From Granulosicoccus sp. (lineage in GTDB: Bacteria; Pseudomonadota; Gammaproteobacteria; Granulosicoccales; Granulosicoccaceae), in NCBI GenBank assembly GCA_023301795.1, contig JALZVU010000008.1:1-64000 (forward strand): a stretch of 64,000 bases of DNA. Direction: 5' to 3'. Shown here piece by piece: positions 42,890 to 53,029 of the stretch. Under the pieces are notes generated by a model that ran no database searches, was not told where the DNA came from, and was given only the letters and a program-made list of their open reading frames with translations. The stretch's first letter is position 1. Each line of letters opens with the position of its first letter. A program made the translations under genes and the position numbers.

Positions 42890-43681
42890 ATGCAATTAGA
42901 ACAGACTGAAATTGGTAACGAAATATCCAGCGATGCAGTATCTGGATACCTGATTAGCCACCCAGAATTTTTTGTAAATAATCAGGATATCCTGACTCGA
43001 TTGCGGGTTCCACACGATGCAGGGAAGGTGGTATCTCTGATCGAAAAGCAGGTTAGTGTGCTGCGTGGCAAGTGCGGACATCTTGAGAACAGTCTCGGTG
43101 ATCTCATAGCGGTTGCCCGGCAAAATGAGTTACTGCACCAACGTTTGCATACGTTGATACAGGAGATGATAACGGCACCCAAGCTCAGCGAGATCGTAGC
43201 CCTTACCCAGAGTAATTTGCGCGAGAACTTCAACGCCGAAGAAGTCCATATTATGCTGATCGCTGCAGCCCCCAAACGCGCGGCGAAGAAAGCTAAAGCT
43301 GATGACGCTACAAAGAGCGCCAAGGCCCCTCGGACTCGCGCGAGTAAGCTAGAAACAGTGGAAGGTGCCACTGTGATTCGCCACACCGACAAACGTATTA
43401 AGCATTTCGCCGAGCTTTTCGCTGGTGGCACGACCGTTTGCGGTATGCCCAGCGAAGATCAGCTGATCGCTATGATGGGTCCTGATCATGCCAATGTAGG
43501 CTCTGCTGCCCTGATACCACTGCAATTCGAACGAAAATTGGGTGTGGTCATGCTGACCAGCCGAGACGAATCCCGTTTTGGTGTTAACAAAGGCGTTATG
43601 TTTCTTGATCAGTTGGGGGAGCTGCTGGGACGGCGTATTCATAGCTATGCAGCTCACGCCACCGCGGCTGCTGCCAAGTGA
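42890..43681 (+). CDS. DUF484 family protein (GAF-like)
   Basis: Conserved partner gene between dapF and xerC in gammaproteobacteria; function not established. The N-terminal pattern VSGYLISHPEFFVNNQDILT is typical, followed by VSLIEKQVSVLRGK and a GAF-like domain. This member carries a lysine/alanine-rich insert (KRAAKKAKADDATKSAKAP) in the middle, not usual for the family as I know it. It overlaps xerC by 4 bp. Confidence 0.9.
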   Translation: MQLEQTEIGNEISSDAVSGYLISHPEFFVNNQDILTRLRVPHDAGKVVSLIEKQVSVLRGKCGHLENSLGDLIAVARQNELLHQRLHTLIQEMITAPKLSEIVALTQSNLRENFNAEEVHIMLIAAAPKRAAKKAKADDATKSAKAPRTRASKLETVEGATVIRHTDKRIKHFAELFAGGTTVCGMPSEDQLIAMMGPDHANVGSAALIPLQFERKLGVVMLTSRDESRFGVNKGVMFLDQLGELLGRRIHSYAAHATAAAAK

Positions 43682-44592
43682 GTGCTTTTGACGCAGCGCT
43701 CGAGCAGTACATGGAGGAGCTGCGAGTGGCCAGACGCGCATCACCGCACACGGTGAGCAACTATGCGCGTGATCTCAGGGCCATAGCCAATTCGGCTGCG
43801 TTGCGCGATGTTCACGACTGGACGTCGCTAACGTCCAACGATGTACGGGCGATAGTCGCTCAGCAACATCGCGACGGTATCGCTGGCAGAAGCCTTGCCA
43901 GACGGCTATCGGCGGTGCGTGGTTTATATAATTTTATGATCGAACGTGGTCTTGCCAGCGTCAACCCGGCACTGGATATTCTAGCGCCGCAGGATAAGAA
44001 AGCGCTTCCCGCCACGCTGGCCCCGGAGGAGGTAACACGCCTGTTGGCGCGTAACCTCAACGATCCGATGATCTGCCGCGATCTTGCCATGTTCGAGCTT
44101 ATGTACTCTTCTGGGCTGCGTCTGGCCGAGCTTGTGAGTATTGATCTGGCAGACCTTGATTTAAGTGTTGGTCAGGTCCGGGTGACCGGCAAGGGCGGTA
44201 AGGTGCGCGATCTTCCCGTGGGTGAGCATGCGGTAGATGCCATCAACAAATGGCTAGGCTATCGACGCAGTTTGCCGGGAGCAGATGATAGCGCGGTATT
44301 TCTGAGTTCCAGAGGCAAGCGTATCGCTCCCCGAACGGTACAGATGAGACTGAAGAAACTGGCTGAATCGCAGGGCCTTGATCGCGATTGTTACCCGCAC
44401 ATGCTTCGACACTCATTTGCTAGTCATCTTCTGGAAAGTAGCGGTGACTTGAGAGCCGTGCAGGAGCTACTTGGACATGCCGATATCAGCACTACCCAGA
44501 TTTATACACATCTGGATTTTCAGCACTTGGCGAAGGTCTATGACGAATCCCATCCGCGTGCGCGACGTGATAGAACAGTTTCAGACCAGTAG
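43678..44592 (+). CDS. xerC: tyrosine recombinase XerC
   Basis: Resolves chromosome dimers at dif with XerD and FtsK. The N-terminal SAM-like core-binding domain is followed by a catalytic domain with Arg148, Lys172, His241-x-x-Arg244, His267 and nucleophile Tyr276 (STTQIYTHLD). The 304-residue length and cluster context distinguish it from XerD and from phage integrases. Confidence 0.95.
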   Translation: MSAFDAALEQYMEELRVARRASPHTVSNYARDLRAIANSAALRDVHDWTSLTSNDVRAIVAQQHRDGIAGRSLARRLSAVRGLYNFMIERGLASVNPALDILAPQDKKALPATLAPEEVTRLLARNLNDPMICRDLAMFELMYSSGLRLAELVSIDLADLDLSVGQVRVTGKGGKVRDLPVGEHAVDAINKWLGYRRSLPGADDSAVFLSSRGKRIAPRTVQMRLKKLAESQGLDRDCYPHMLRHSFASHLLESSGDLRAVQELLGHADISTTQIYTHLDFQHLAKVYDESHPRARRDRTVSDQ

Positions 44593-44639
44593 TTATCGCT
44601 GATTAATCTTAACCAGATCAGCTGGGATGGCCGATGCGG

Positions 44640-46205
44640 TTATGAGTTCTGCCGTAGTGTCTCTGTTGGCGTATCGATCAAGGCGTACTGACTGAACAGA
44701 CCGTTACTCTGCAGGCATTTGTCCAGTTGTACACGACGTGAACGGTTGCCTTGCGCTGCCACCAGTTTGTCACCGCTCTGGTAGATATATGACGGTACCA
44801 GCATCGTTTGCACCACTTTATTGTGGACCTTACACGCAACGATAAGCGCACTCTCGCCAACGACCAGAACGCTGTCTTGTGTTGCGTTATCGACGCTCGG
44901 TGTAGACGGACGGTGCGTGTCAGGGGTGACGTGTACGGGCAGTACCGTGCGTGCAAGAAACTCTACGCCCATCGTAATGCTCTGCGTATCACTGGCTCTT
45001 ATCCATCGAATAACACCCATAAGTGCGTCGATCTTGCTGCTCTGTGGTTCTTGTTCATCGACTAAGGCTTGATCGAGCGCTGTCACACTCACCAGCTCGC
45101 CCACCTGAACAAGACCTGCCCGGCAACGAGGGTTGACAAGACACATGCCTTGTAGGGTTCGGTTAGTGACCACCCAGTCAGACTCGCTATCGCCTGGCAC
45201 CTCGGTTGGCTTGTAGAGCATATGGGCGCAAATTTCCTTATGCCCAAAAACTACTCTCTGCGATTCGTGCGCAATACAGCGGGCCTGGCGGCGCTGCCGG
45301 CTGCGCATTAAGGCGGTGCGTAACCTCGATAATGATTGGCGCTCTAGGGTGTCACTACCCGGCACACTGCTGGCATCCGCCCGGATGTGCATGGATTGAC
45401 GATCCACTCGGTGCAGTACAGGGGAGATGCTGAACCAGCGGATGTCTGTCATTTCTTGACCTAACACACTGGGCGATGGCTCAGGTCGAGACCCTTTTTT
45501 CAGATTAATCGAGTAGTCGGTGTTGGTAATGGTGTCTGGGGTACGATGGCGTTCGATATGGACATCGCCGACACCGCGTTTGAGAAAATCGAGAATTAGA
45601 CCTATCTGCCTGGCGCGTTGCTGATACAGGTCTGAGACGCTGAGCAGCAGAATAAAGCGGTAGTGATCCTGCAGTGATAACAGCTCCGACCCCTGATGCT
45701 CTGACAGCAGTTTGTGCTCCTCAGCAAGCGCATACAGTTGGTGGGCATCTTCAATCAAGGCGCTGGGGAAGGCACGATAACCGTGAACCACGGACTCAGC
45801 CTGCCGTGCAAGCGCTTGCATAGCTCGTCTGGCATCGTCTGCCAATGGACTTGCGCTATCAGACAACAGAATTTTGAAGGCAAAGGCCTCTTCACGCAGC
45901 AGCGAATCGCGTAGTCGTGCATTGCGAGCGAACTCACGGGTCAGCGGTAGAGGTTGGGCGTTACTTAACTCGTCTAGGTGTTTGTGCAAGCTGCGTAATA
46001 TTGGCACAAAGCAGCTGATGACCTGACGACGTCTGTTTACATCGTTATGTAAGCGATTACTGTGTTTGAGACCACGGTATATTTCACGTGCGTCAGCCTC
46101 AGAATCCAGCGGATTCAACTCACTGAGCCATTGGGCAACGCCGTCGGGATTGACGGGAAAACTGCCGGTGTCGGCGACGGTTCTATGAGGGACGGAAAGC
46201 TGCAT
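44640..46205 (-). CDS. uncharacterised protein with possible C-terminal PilZ-like domain
   Basis: A 521-residue cytosolic protein without signal or transmembrane segments. The N-terminal 200 residues are helical, with Leu/Arg/Ala-rich segments such as LRDSLLREEAFAFKILL. The C-terminal part has the pattern GMCLVNPRCRAGLVQVGELV followed by MGVIRWIRASDTQSITMGVE, which looks like the variant PilZ fold of c-di-GMP-linked proteins, but the RxxxR and D/NxSxxG signature is not clear. A GGDEF-EAL enzyme is encoded about 8 kb away. It is convergent with xerC and divergent from hslV. Confidence 0.6.
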   Translation of the reverse strand: MQLSVPHRTVADTGSFPVNPDGVAQWLSELNPLDSEADAREIYRGLKHSNRLHNDVNRRRQVISCFVPILRSLHKHLDELSNAQPLPLTREFARNARLRDSLLREEAFAFKILLSDSASPLADDARRAMQALARQAESVVHGYRAFPSALIEDAHQLYALAEEHKLLSEHQGSELLSLQDHYRFILLLSVSDLYQQRARQIGLILDFLKRGVGDVHIERHRTPDTITNTDYSINLKKGSRPEPSPSVLGQEMTDIRWFSISPVLHRVDRQSMHIRADASSVPGSDTLERQSLSRLRTALMRSRQRRQARCIAHESQRVVFGHKEICAHMLYKPTEVPGDSESDWVVTNRTLQGMCLVNPRCRAGLVQVGELVSVTALDQALVDEQEPQSSKIDALMGVIRWIRASDTQSITMGVEFLARTVLPVHVTPDTHRPSTPSVDNATQDSVLVVGESALIVACKVHNKVVQTMLVPSYIYQSGDKLVAAQGNRSRRVQLDKCLQSNGLFSQYALIDTPTETLRQNS

Positions 46206-46303
46206 CCGACAAAGGCTAGCACACCGTCCGCATTGAGGTCCGTGATGAACAGTACAGGGTGTGCAACAGGTACACTGTTGGTAGTCAATCAGAGGGTTTG
46301 TTT

Positions 46304-46843
46304 GTGGAACAGTTCCGTGGGACCACTATCTGCTCGGTACGCCGAGGTAATCAGGTTGTTATCGGTGGTGATGGTCAGGTAAGCATGGGTAATGTGATCA
46401 TGAAGGGTAATGCCCGCAAGGTGAGGCGGCTCTACAAAGATCAGGTGTTGGCAGGGTTTGCGGGTGGTACAGCCGATGCGTTCACTTTGTTCGAGCGTTT
46501 TGAGGCAAAGCTGGAAGCACACGGTGGTCAGCTTACCCGTGCAGCAGTTGAACTTGCTAAAGACTGGCGTACCGATCGTATGCTGCGCAAACTTGAAGCT
46601 CTGTTGGCAGTGGCTGATGAAACCGCATCGCTTGTCATTACTGGTAACGGTGACGTGATTGAGCCTGAGGGTGGATTGATTGCCATTGGCTCAGGCGGTG
46701 ATTTTGCCAAATCAGCTGCCAAAGCGTTGCTCGAACACACAGAGCTGAGCGCCGAAGAGATTGTGCGCTACAGTCTTGAAACAGCTGCGGACATCTGCAT
46801 CTATACCAACAACAATCTGACGATTGAGACGCTAGAATCATAG
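46304..46843 (+). CDS. hslV: ATP-dependent protease subunit HslV
   Basis: Proteolytic dodecamer that pairs with HslU. The N-terminal threonine nucleophile lies in [20 protein letters not shown], with [16 protein letters not shown] following. I start at GTG 46304 (179 residues). The track's earlier start adds 15 unrelated residues that would bury the catalytic Thr further. It would still need processing of VEQFRG to expose Thr. hslU follows after 99 bp. Confidence 0.96.
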   Translation: MEQFRGTTICSVRRGNQVVIGGDGQVSMGNVIMKGNARKVRRLYKDQVLAGFAGGTADAFTLFERFEAKLEAHGGQLTRAAVELAKDWRTDRMLRKLEALLAVADETASLVITGNGDVIEPEGGLIAIGSGGDFAKSAAKALLEHTELSAEEIVRYSLETAADICIYTNNNLTIETLES

Positions 46844-46942
46844 CGAACACAAGATGCAGGAGTACACCGCCTCCGGCTACTCTTGTGCGCCATTTTCTTT
46901 CTATCCCCCCTTTACGACAGCTGCTAGCAACTACATCTACCC

Positions 46943-48274
46943 ATGTCTAACATGACCCCCCGTGAGATCGTTCAGGAACTGGACAAACACATTATCGGCC
47001 AAGGTGCTGCCAAGCGAGCTGTGGCCATAGCGCTGCGTAATCGCTGGAGACGCCAACAGCTTGACGATGACCTGAAAAATGAGATAACGCCCAAGAACAT
47101 TCTCATGATCGGTCCCACCGGTGTGGGAAAAACCGAGATTGCACGGCGTCTGGCGCGTTTGGCCAATGCACCATTCATCAAGGTTGAGGCCACCAAATTT
47201 ACCGAGGTGGGTTACGTAGGGCGGGATGTGGAATCCATTATCCGTGATCTTGCCGATGTGGCTCTCACCCAGGCGCGCGATCAGGCCAAGCAGAAAATGC
47301 GCAATCGCGCTGAAGATGCTGCTGAGGAACGTGTTCTGGATGTGCTTCTGCCACCGGCCTCCAGCGTGGGTTTTAATGTCAGCGAAACCCCTGAAAGTAG
47401 CACTCGTCAGAAATTCCGAAAAAAACTGCGTGAAGGCGACCTGGACGATAAGGAAATAGAAATCGATGTGAGCTTGACACCTGCGGGTGTGGAAATCATG
47501 GCTCCGCCGGGTATGGAAGAGATGTCCCAGCAACTACAAGGCATGTTCCAGAACCTGGGCGGTGAGCGTACCAAAAAGCGCAAAATGCCGATTAAAGAGG
47601 CCATGAAGTTACTCATAGACGAGGAAGCTGGAAAACTGGTCAACGATGAGGATATGAAAACTCAGGCCCTGCACAACATCGAGCAGAACGGTATTGTGTT
47701 TATCGATGAAATAGACAAGGTAGCCCGCGGGGGTGATCGTTCAAATGGCGCCGATGTCTCGCGTGATGGCGTGCAACGCGACCTTCTCCCGCTTATAGAG
47801 GGCTGTACCGTCTCAACCAAATTCGGCACCATCAAGACCGACCACATCCTGTTTATTGCCTGCGGAGCTTTTCATCTCACCAAGCCTTCAGATCTGATAC
47901 CCGAACTGCAGGGGCGTTTGCCCATTCGAGTGGAACTGGAAGCATTAAGTACCAAAGACTTCCAACGCATACTCAGTGAGCCCAATGCATCGCTAACCGA
48001 GCAAGCGACAGCCTTGATGGGTACTGAGAATGTCACATTGAGTTTCACCCCCGACGGCATTGCGCGTATTGCAGAAGTAGCTTGGCAAGTTAACGAGAGC
48101 ACCGAAAATATTGGTGCTCGTCGATTGCACACTGTGATGGAGCGGCTTCTGGAGCAAGCCTCTTTTGATGCATCGGATAATGCCGGCAACACGGTGACAG
48201 TCAACGCCGATTACGTGGATGGGCATCTGGGTGATCTTGTGCAAGACGTCGATTTAAGCCGCTACATCCTATAA
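46943..48274 (+). CDS. hslU: ATP-dependent protease ATPase subunit HslU
   Basis: AAA+ unfoldase of the HslUV protease. Walker A GPTGVGKT is at 57-64, followed by the pore motif [14 protein letters not shown], the inserted I domain (about 110-240), Walker [13 protein letters not shown], and the C-terminal LSRYIL tail that docks into HslV. The length of 443 residues equals the E. coli protein. The hslV-hslU gap has an imperfect CACAAG...CTTGTG hairpin. Confidence 0.98.
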   Translation: MSNMTPREIVQELDKHIIGQGAAKRAVAIALRNRWRRQQLDDDLKNEITPKNILMIGPTGVGKTEIARRLARLANAPFIKVEATKFTEVGYVGRDVESIIRDLADVALTQARDQAKQKMRNRAEDAAEERVLDVLLPPASSVGFNVSETPESSTRQKFRKKLREGDLDDKEIEIDVSLTPAGVEIMAPPGMEEMSQQLQGMFQNLGGERTKKRKMPIKEAMKLLIDEEAGKLVNDEDMKTQALHNIEQNGIVFIDEIDKVARGGDRSNGADVSRDGVQRDLLPLIEGCTVSTKFGTIKTDHILFIACGAFHLTKPSDLIPELQGRLPIRVELEALSTKDFQRILSEPNASLTEQATALMGTENVTLSFTPDGIARIAEVAWQVNESTENIGARRLHTVMERLLEQASFDASDNAGNTVTVNADYVDGHLGDLVQDVDLSRYIL

Positions 48275-48295
48275 GCCTTGCAGAAAATCTGAATC

Positions 48296-48652
48296 ATGCC
48301 TAGACCCACTGACATTAAATTGCACCAGAAAAGCCGCGTGCTGGAGATCAGCTTCGACGACGGTTTCGAGTGCAACCTGACGTGCGAGTACTTGCGTATA
48401 AATTCACCTTCAGCCGAGGTGCAGGGACACGGTCCCGGACAAGAGGTTTTGCAGTTTGGTAAACAGGCTGTCGGTATCAGCAGTCTTGAACCCAGCGGCA
48501 ACTACGCCCTGAAGATTCATTTTGACGATGGCCACAACACAGGGCTGTTTACCTGGGAGTATCTGTATGGATTGGGTAAACACTATGAAGAGAACTGGCA
48601 GCGTTACCTGGACAAGCTTGAGGCGGCAGGTAAAAGTCGTCAGCTTCCGTAA
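48296..48652 (+). CDS. DUF971 protein (gamma-butyrobetaine hydroxylase-like N-terminal domain)
   Basis: Stand-alone 118-residue domain with the pattern RVLEISFDDGFECNLTCEYL and YALKIHFDDGHNTGLFTWEY, matching the DUF971 domain also found at the N terminus of BBOX dioxygenases. It commonly follows hslU in gammaproteobacteria. Function unknown; related proteins have been linked to Fe-S cluster assembly. Confidence 0.9.
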   Translation: MPRPTDIKLHQKSRVLEISFDDGFECNLTCEYLRINSPSAEVQGHGPGQEVLQFGKQAVGISSLEPSGNYALKIHFDDGHNTGLFTWEYLYGLGKHYEENWQRYLDKLEAAGKSRQLP

Positions 48653-48702
48653 CGGCTGTTCGCTTTGATGATCCGGCATGTCTTCTTTGAGGTAAGTAAT
48701 AC

Positions 48703-49449
48703 GTGAACAACGACAAAACACATTTTGGTTATCAGACCGTCGATACTGACTCAAAAGTCGGGATGGTCGGACAGGTCTTTGATTCGGTAGCTGCCAAGTA
48801 CGATGTCATGAATGATCTGATGTCGTTTGGCGTACACAGATTGTGGAAGCGTTTTACGATATCCCAAGCTGCGGTCCGCCCTGGGCACGTCGTGTTGGAT
48901 TTGGCAGGCGGCACGGGAGATCTGGCAGCGCAGTTTGCTCGGCGTGTGGGTCCAGAGGGTCAGGTTGTTCTGTCTGATATCAATAACGCCATGCTCAGCA
49001 CTGGCCGTGACAAGTTGATCGACAATGGGTTAACAGGGAAGCTTGATTACGTGCAGGCTAATGCCGAGTCACTCCCGTTTGAAGATGACTGTTTTGATTG
49101 CATCACCATTGCGTTCGGTTTGCGAAACGTTACTGATAAACAACGCGCACTTGAATCAATGAATCGGGTACTTAAACCCGGTGGCAAGCTTTTGATACTG
49201 GAGTTTTCAAAACCCGTGCTACCGCTGTTGAGTAAGGCCTACGATGCGTATTCTTTTACTGCGTTGCCTTTGATGGGCAAACTGGTGGCAAACGATGCGG
49301 ACAGCTATCGGTATCTGGCTGAGTCCATTCGCATGCATCCTGATCAGGAAACCCTCGAAGCCATGATGGGCAGTGCAGGCTTTGCCAAAACCAGATATCA
49401 CAATTTAACCGGCGGTGTGGTTGCGTTGCATAAAGGCTATAAGATCTAG
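48703..49449 (+). CDS. ubiE: ubiquinone/menaquinone C-methyltransferase UbiE
   Basis: SAM-dependent C-methylation in ubiquinone synthesis. It has the signatures [18 protein letters not shown] and [15 protein letters not shown], and [18 protein letters not shown] near the end. GTG start, 248 residues. It is the first gene of ubiE-ubiJ-ubiB. Confidence 0.97.
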   Translation: MNNDKTHFGYQTVDTDSKVGMVGQVFDSVAAKYDVMNDLMSFGVHRLWKRFTISQAAVRPGHVVLDLAGGTGDLAAQFARRVGPEGQVVLSDINNAMLSTGRDKLIDNGLTGKLDYVQANAESLPFEDDCFDCITIAFGLRNVTDKQRALESMNRVLKPGGKLLILEFSKPVLPLLSKAYDAYSFTALPLMGKLVANDADSYRYLAESIRMHPDQETLEAMMGSAGFAKTRYHNLTGGVVALHKGYKI

Positions 49450-49461
49450 CGTGGTGTTTCC

Positions 49462-50097
49462 ATGAGCGTACCGTATGCCATCACGCAAGTGCTGGAGAAA
49501 GCCATAGAGTCTGTGCTGCGCATGGATCCGGAAACGCGAGAACGTTTGGCATCGATCAACGGCCAGGTGGTGCGCGTTAACACGCTACATCCGTCGATAT
49601 CGCTGATGATTGCGATCGTTGACGGTAACGTTCAGCTAAGCAACCCTGACGATACAATGGGCACTGACCCCGGCGCTAACACCACTATCACCGGTGAGTT
49701 AAGCGCCTTGCAATCACTGCTCAGCAGTAACGATGCTATCTACACTGGCAAAGTGACTATTGAGGGCGATCTGAGCACAAGTCAGCATCTTAGGCAGATC
49801 CTTGCACAGCTTGATCCTGACTGGCAGGAGGCTGTTGCGCCTTACCTGGGCGATGGGCTTACACACCGCCTGGACACTACCCACTCGCGCTTTACGGACT
49901 GGCTGAGGCGCACACGTGAGAGTGCCAGACTTAATGTGCGCGATTACCTGCAAGAGGAGATTGACGTGTTGGCACCCAACAGTGAAGTGCGTCAGTATTG
50001 CAGCGATGTGGACGAAGTACGTGCGGCAGCTGACCGATTAGCGGCGCGTATACAACGTCAGGAAGTAATCAATGCCAAACAGAGCGTACAGGACTAG
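49462..50097 (+). CDS. ubiJ: ubiquinone biosynthesis accessory factor UbiJ (SCP2 domain)
   Basis: Lipid-binding SCP2-domain protein, required in E. coli for the aerobic Ubi complex. The N-terminal SCP2 fold (about 20-115) has a glycine/threonine pattern TITGELSALQSLL. A charged C-terminal helix follows, including SEVRQYCSDVDEVRAAADRL, the coiled coil typical of UbiJ. It lies between ubiE and ubiB, 12 and 3 bp from them. Confidence 0.93.
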   Translation: MSVPYAITQVLEKAIESVLRMDPETRERLASINGQVVRVNTLHPSISLMIAIVDGNVQLSNPDDTMGTDPGANTTITGELSALQSLLSSNDAIYTGKVTIEGDLSTSQHLRQILAQLDPDWQEAVAPYLGDGLTHRLDTTHSRFTDWLRRTRESARLNVRDYLQEEIDVLAPNSEVRQYCSDVDEVRAAADRLAARIQRQEVINAKQSVQD

Positions 50098-50100
50098 AAC

Positions 50101-51765
50101 ATGCTGACGCACATTGCGCGCTTTTCAACCATTCAACGTGTGATGGTGAAGTACGCGCTCGAAGACCTGTTTCTGGAAGGTACGCGTTTGCGTCTGCTAA
50201 AGCATGCGTTCGTGGTATCCCCGACACGTTGGCTTAATAGTGAGACACGTGCCTTGCCGCGCGCTCAGCGCATTCGGTTGGCGCTTGAAGAACTCGGGCC
50301 GATTTTTGTCAAGCTGGGTCAGATGTTGTCCACCCGTCGAGACTTTCTGCCAGATGACATTGGCGATGAGCTGACGCTGTTACAAGATAAGGTGAAACCT
50401 TTTGCCAGCGAGCTTGCGCGTGAACAGATAGAGACAGCACTGGGAGATCGTATTGAGGTGCTCTTTAAAAGCTTCGAGAATGATCCCATCGCGTCTGCCT
50501 CCATAGCGCAAGTGCATGGCGCTGTCTTGCACGACGGTTCGCAGGTGGTGGTCAAGGTGCTTAGGCCGAAAATTGTGGACACCATCGAGCGAGATATCAG
50601 CCTGATGTACATCTTTGCCGACATGGTGGCGGCGGTATTGCAAGACGGCAAACGGTTAAGACCGCGTGAAGTGGTCATGGAATATGAACGCACCATTCAT
50701 GGTGAGCTTGATCTTGTGGCTGAAGCGACCAATGCAGTGGTGCTGCGCAACAATTTCAAAGACAGCGATACGCTTTACATACCTGAAGTGTACTGGGCAT
50801 TAACGCGTAGCTCGGTGATGGTGCAAGAGCGCATAGATGGCATACCCATTCGTGATATCAAGGCCATGGAGGCGATTGGAATGGATATGAAGAAGTTGGC
50901 AGAACATGGCGTAGAGATTTTCTATACCCAGGTGTTTGACCACAACTTCTTTCATGCTGACATGCACCCGGGCAACATCTTTGTGTCACGTGATAACCCA
51001 GCTCATCCACAGTACATCGCCGTGGACTTTGGCATTGTGGGATCGCTGACTGATGATGATCAACGCTATATCGGTGAGAATCTACTGGCTTTCTTCCAAC
51101 GTGACTATCGACGGGTAGCGCAGCTGCATATTGATTCAGGCTGGGTACCTCGCGACACAAGAGTCAGCGAACTTGAAGCCGGTGTGCGGGCTGTCTGCGA
51201 GCCTATTTTCGATAAACCCTTGTCCGAAATCATGTTTGGTGATGTGTTGCTACAGTTGTTCCATGTGGCAAGGCGTTTCGAGATGGAAGTTCAGCCACAG
51301 CTGGTCTTGTTGCAAAAAACCTTGCTCAATATTGAAGGACTAGGCCGCCAGCTCTACCCTGATCTTGATCTGTGGGCAACGGGCAAACCGTTTCTGCAGC
51401 GCTGGGTGGTCAAAAGCAACAACCCTCAGACGATCATCAAACGTTTTGTGGATCAGGCGCCTTCGATTCTCAAGGCGATGCCTGAGATGCCCATGCTAGT
51501 GCATGATTTTCTCAAACTGCAAAACCGCTCATCCACTGTGGCAATGACGGGAGCCGGAAAGAGCGGCATGCCGATGCAATACGCCCAGGCACAACGTAGC
51601 TCCTTTGCACTGAGACGCAGTATTACCGGAGCCAGTGTGCTCATGGTTGCAGGAATGTTGGGTGGGGCATCCATGCTCACCGGTGATGGGCAGATACCGT
51701 GGTGGGTCGGTTTGCTCGGTATTGTGGGGATTGCTTACCTGTGGGTGGGATTGCGGCGCAGTTGA
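50101..51765 (+). CDS. ubiB: ubiquinone biosynthesis regulatory protein kinase UbiB
   Basis: ADCK/COQ8-type atypical kinase-ATPase anchored in the membrane. The KxGQ motif reads FVKLGQMLSTRRDFLP, and later motifs ASIAQVHGAVL, FFHADMHPGNIFV and AVDFGIVGSL (DFG) are intact. Two C-terminal transmembrane helices lie at about 510-550. At 554 residues it is full length. Probably cotranscribed with ubiE and ubiJ. Confidence 0.97.
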   Translation: MLTHIARFSTIQRVMVKYALEDLFLEGTRLRLLKHAFVVSPTRWLNSETRALPRAQRIRLALEELGPIFVKLGQMLSTRRDFLPDDIGDELTLLQDKVKPFASELAREQIETALGDRIEVLFKSFENDPIASASIAQVHGAVLHDGSQVVVKVLRPKIVDTIERDISLMYIFADMVAAVLQDGKRLRPREVVMEYERTIHGELDLVAEATNAVVLRNNFKDSDTLYIPEVYWALTRSSVMVQERIDGIPIRDIKAMEAIGMDMKKLAEHGVEIFYTQVFDHNFFHADMHPGNIFVSRDNPAHPQYIAVDFGIVGSLTDDDQRYIGENLLAFFQRDYRRVAQLHIDSGWVPRDTRVSELEAGVRAVCEPIFDKPLSEIMFGDVLLQLFHVARRFEMEVQPQLVLLQKTLLNIEGLGRQLYPDLDLWATGKPFLQRWVVKSNNPQTIIKRFVDQAPSILKAMPEMPMLVHDFLKLQNRSSTVAMTGAGKSGMPMQYAQAQRSSFALRRSITGASVLMVAGMLGGASMLTGDGQIPWWVGLLGIVGIAYLWVGLRRS

Positions 51766-51919
51766 CAGATTGTGTGTCGTTCAAGGAGTTTGCCTTCGCA
51801 ATTTGTGACGCAATACACGCCTGGGAGCTTCATCATTTACAGTGTTTTGAGTCAAGCTTTTCAGCCCGCTGGCCGCTAATAGACACAAAGAACGTTACCA
51901 ATGGTGTTGAACACAAAAC

Positions 51920-52231
51920 ATGCAATCACTCAATACAGAGCCTCTCTGGGACGAAGGTATCGCTTCATTCCTGTCCGCAGCGTACGAAAGCAAGCAGCAG
52001 CCCCTGAGCGCCAGTGACCTGCAAAAGTTCGCTGGTGAACAGGCAGTTCGCGTTGGCGATCTACTAGAGACATTGTTTCTCATGGTCATCTACGGCAGTT
52101 GGCACTACGTTGATGCCCAAGGAAATGCTCAGTCGGTAGATGAAGTTGCACTGGACGAGCTGTATGCCAAGGGACGTGTCGGCGCAGACGATCTAAAAGA
52201 CTTTGACGGGGTCTGGATTCCAGCCATCTAG
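51920..52231 (+). CDS. hypothetical acidic protein, 103 residues
   Basis: Not recognised. Small, acidic and soluble, with no signal peptide. Composition and the phrase QKFAGEQAVRVGDLLETLFL look like a helical protein, and the C-terminal DDLKDFDGVWIPAI is an ordered-looking end. It has its own ATG, 154 bp after ubiB, and is convergent with the carbonic anhydrase gene. Likely real, function open. Confidence 0.65.
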   Translation: MQSLNTEPLWDEGIASFLSAAYESKQQPLSASDLQKFAGEQAVRVGDLLETLFLMVIYGSWHYVDAQGNAQSVDEVALDELYAKGRVGADDLKDFDGVWIPAI

Positions 52232-52279
52232 GCGGCTGCCTAGAAACAGACTGATCGATCGCAATTGCCGGACCGGCTC

Positions 52280-52924
52280 CTAATGCTCGATCGCGGCGCT
52301 GATCTCGCTATCATCGTGAAAGAAATCGACTTCACCGGTTTCCAGCGAGTATTCTGCGCCGATAATCTTCAATCCTTCGTTAGCAATCAGCCCTTCTAGA
52401 ATCTGCGAGCCGTGGCGCAAATGCGACACGGAAGCGCGAATGTTAGCGCGTGTTGCCAGGGTGATTAGTTTATCGTCATCTTCATCTAAGCCTGCTTCAA
52501 GCAATGTCTGGACTGAGGGCTGAATGCGGTTGACGATTGATTGAAGATTGGGCGAACGGTTGTCAGAGGGCTGTCTCAACTCACTTACTGTGGCCTGAAT
52601 GGCGCCGCAGTGGGTGTGGCCGAGCACGATGACCAGACGTGCACCGTGCTGCACGGCAGAGAATTCGACGCTTCCCAATAAAGAGGGTGCAACGATATTG
52701 CCTGCCACCCGGATGACAAACAAATCGCCAAGGCCTTGGTCAAACACAATTTCTGCAGGTACTCGCGAATCAGAGCAGCCCAGGATAATGGCAAAAGGCT
52801 CCTGAGCATGTACAGCCTTGCCGCGACGGGCGTTGCTCGCCATGGCATCCAGATCGCGAACATTGGATTTGAATCGTTCGTTGCCGGCCTTTAGGCGGGC
52901 CAGTGCTTCATGTGCGGGTATCAT
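52280..52924 (-). CDS. beta-class carbonic anhydrase
   Basis: Zinc enzyme interconverting CO2 and bicarbonate. Ligands Cys50, His103 and Cys106 are in GCSDSRVPAEIVFDQG and LGHTHCGAI. The Asp52-Arg54 dyad is present. There is no signal peptide, so cytosolic; 214 residues. Confidence 0.95.
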   Translation of the reverse strand: MIPAHEALARLKAGNERFKSNVRDLDAMASNARRGKAVHAQEPFAIILGCSDSRVPAEIVFDQGLGDLFVIRVAGNIVAPSLLGSVEFSAVQHGARLVIVLGHTHCGAIQATVSELRQPSDNRSPNLQSIVNRIQPSVQTLLEAGLDEDDDKLITLATRANIRASVSHLRHGSQILEGLIANEGLKIIGAEYSLETGEVDFFHDDSEISAAIEH

Positions 52925-53029
52925 GCGAAGATTATAGAGACGAAGTGCCTGATTGCGCCACCGTATCCAGTAACAATTGCCGTGCGCAATTCAGGCTACT
53001 CAGAGAATTAAACAGGCACAATGTGAATA

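Noticed and set aside
46304-46320. GTGGAACAGTTCC near hslV as parS or operator
   Set aside because: Palindrome centre is AACAGTT, not the CACGTG of parS, and it overlaps the hslV coding start.
52961-52995. AATTGC-CGTGC-GCAATT near the carbonic anhydrase start
   Set aside because: Short arms and no positional logic beyond a divergent gap; too weak to call an operator.
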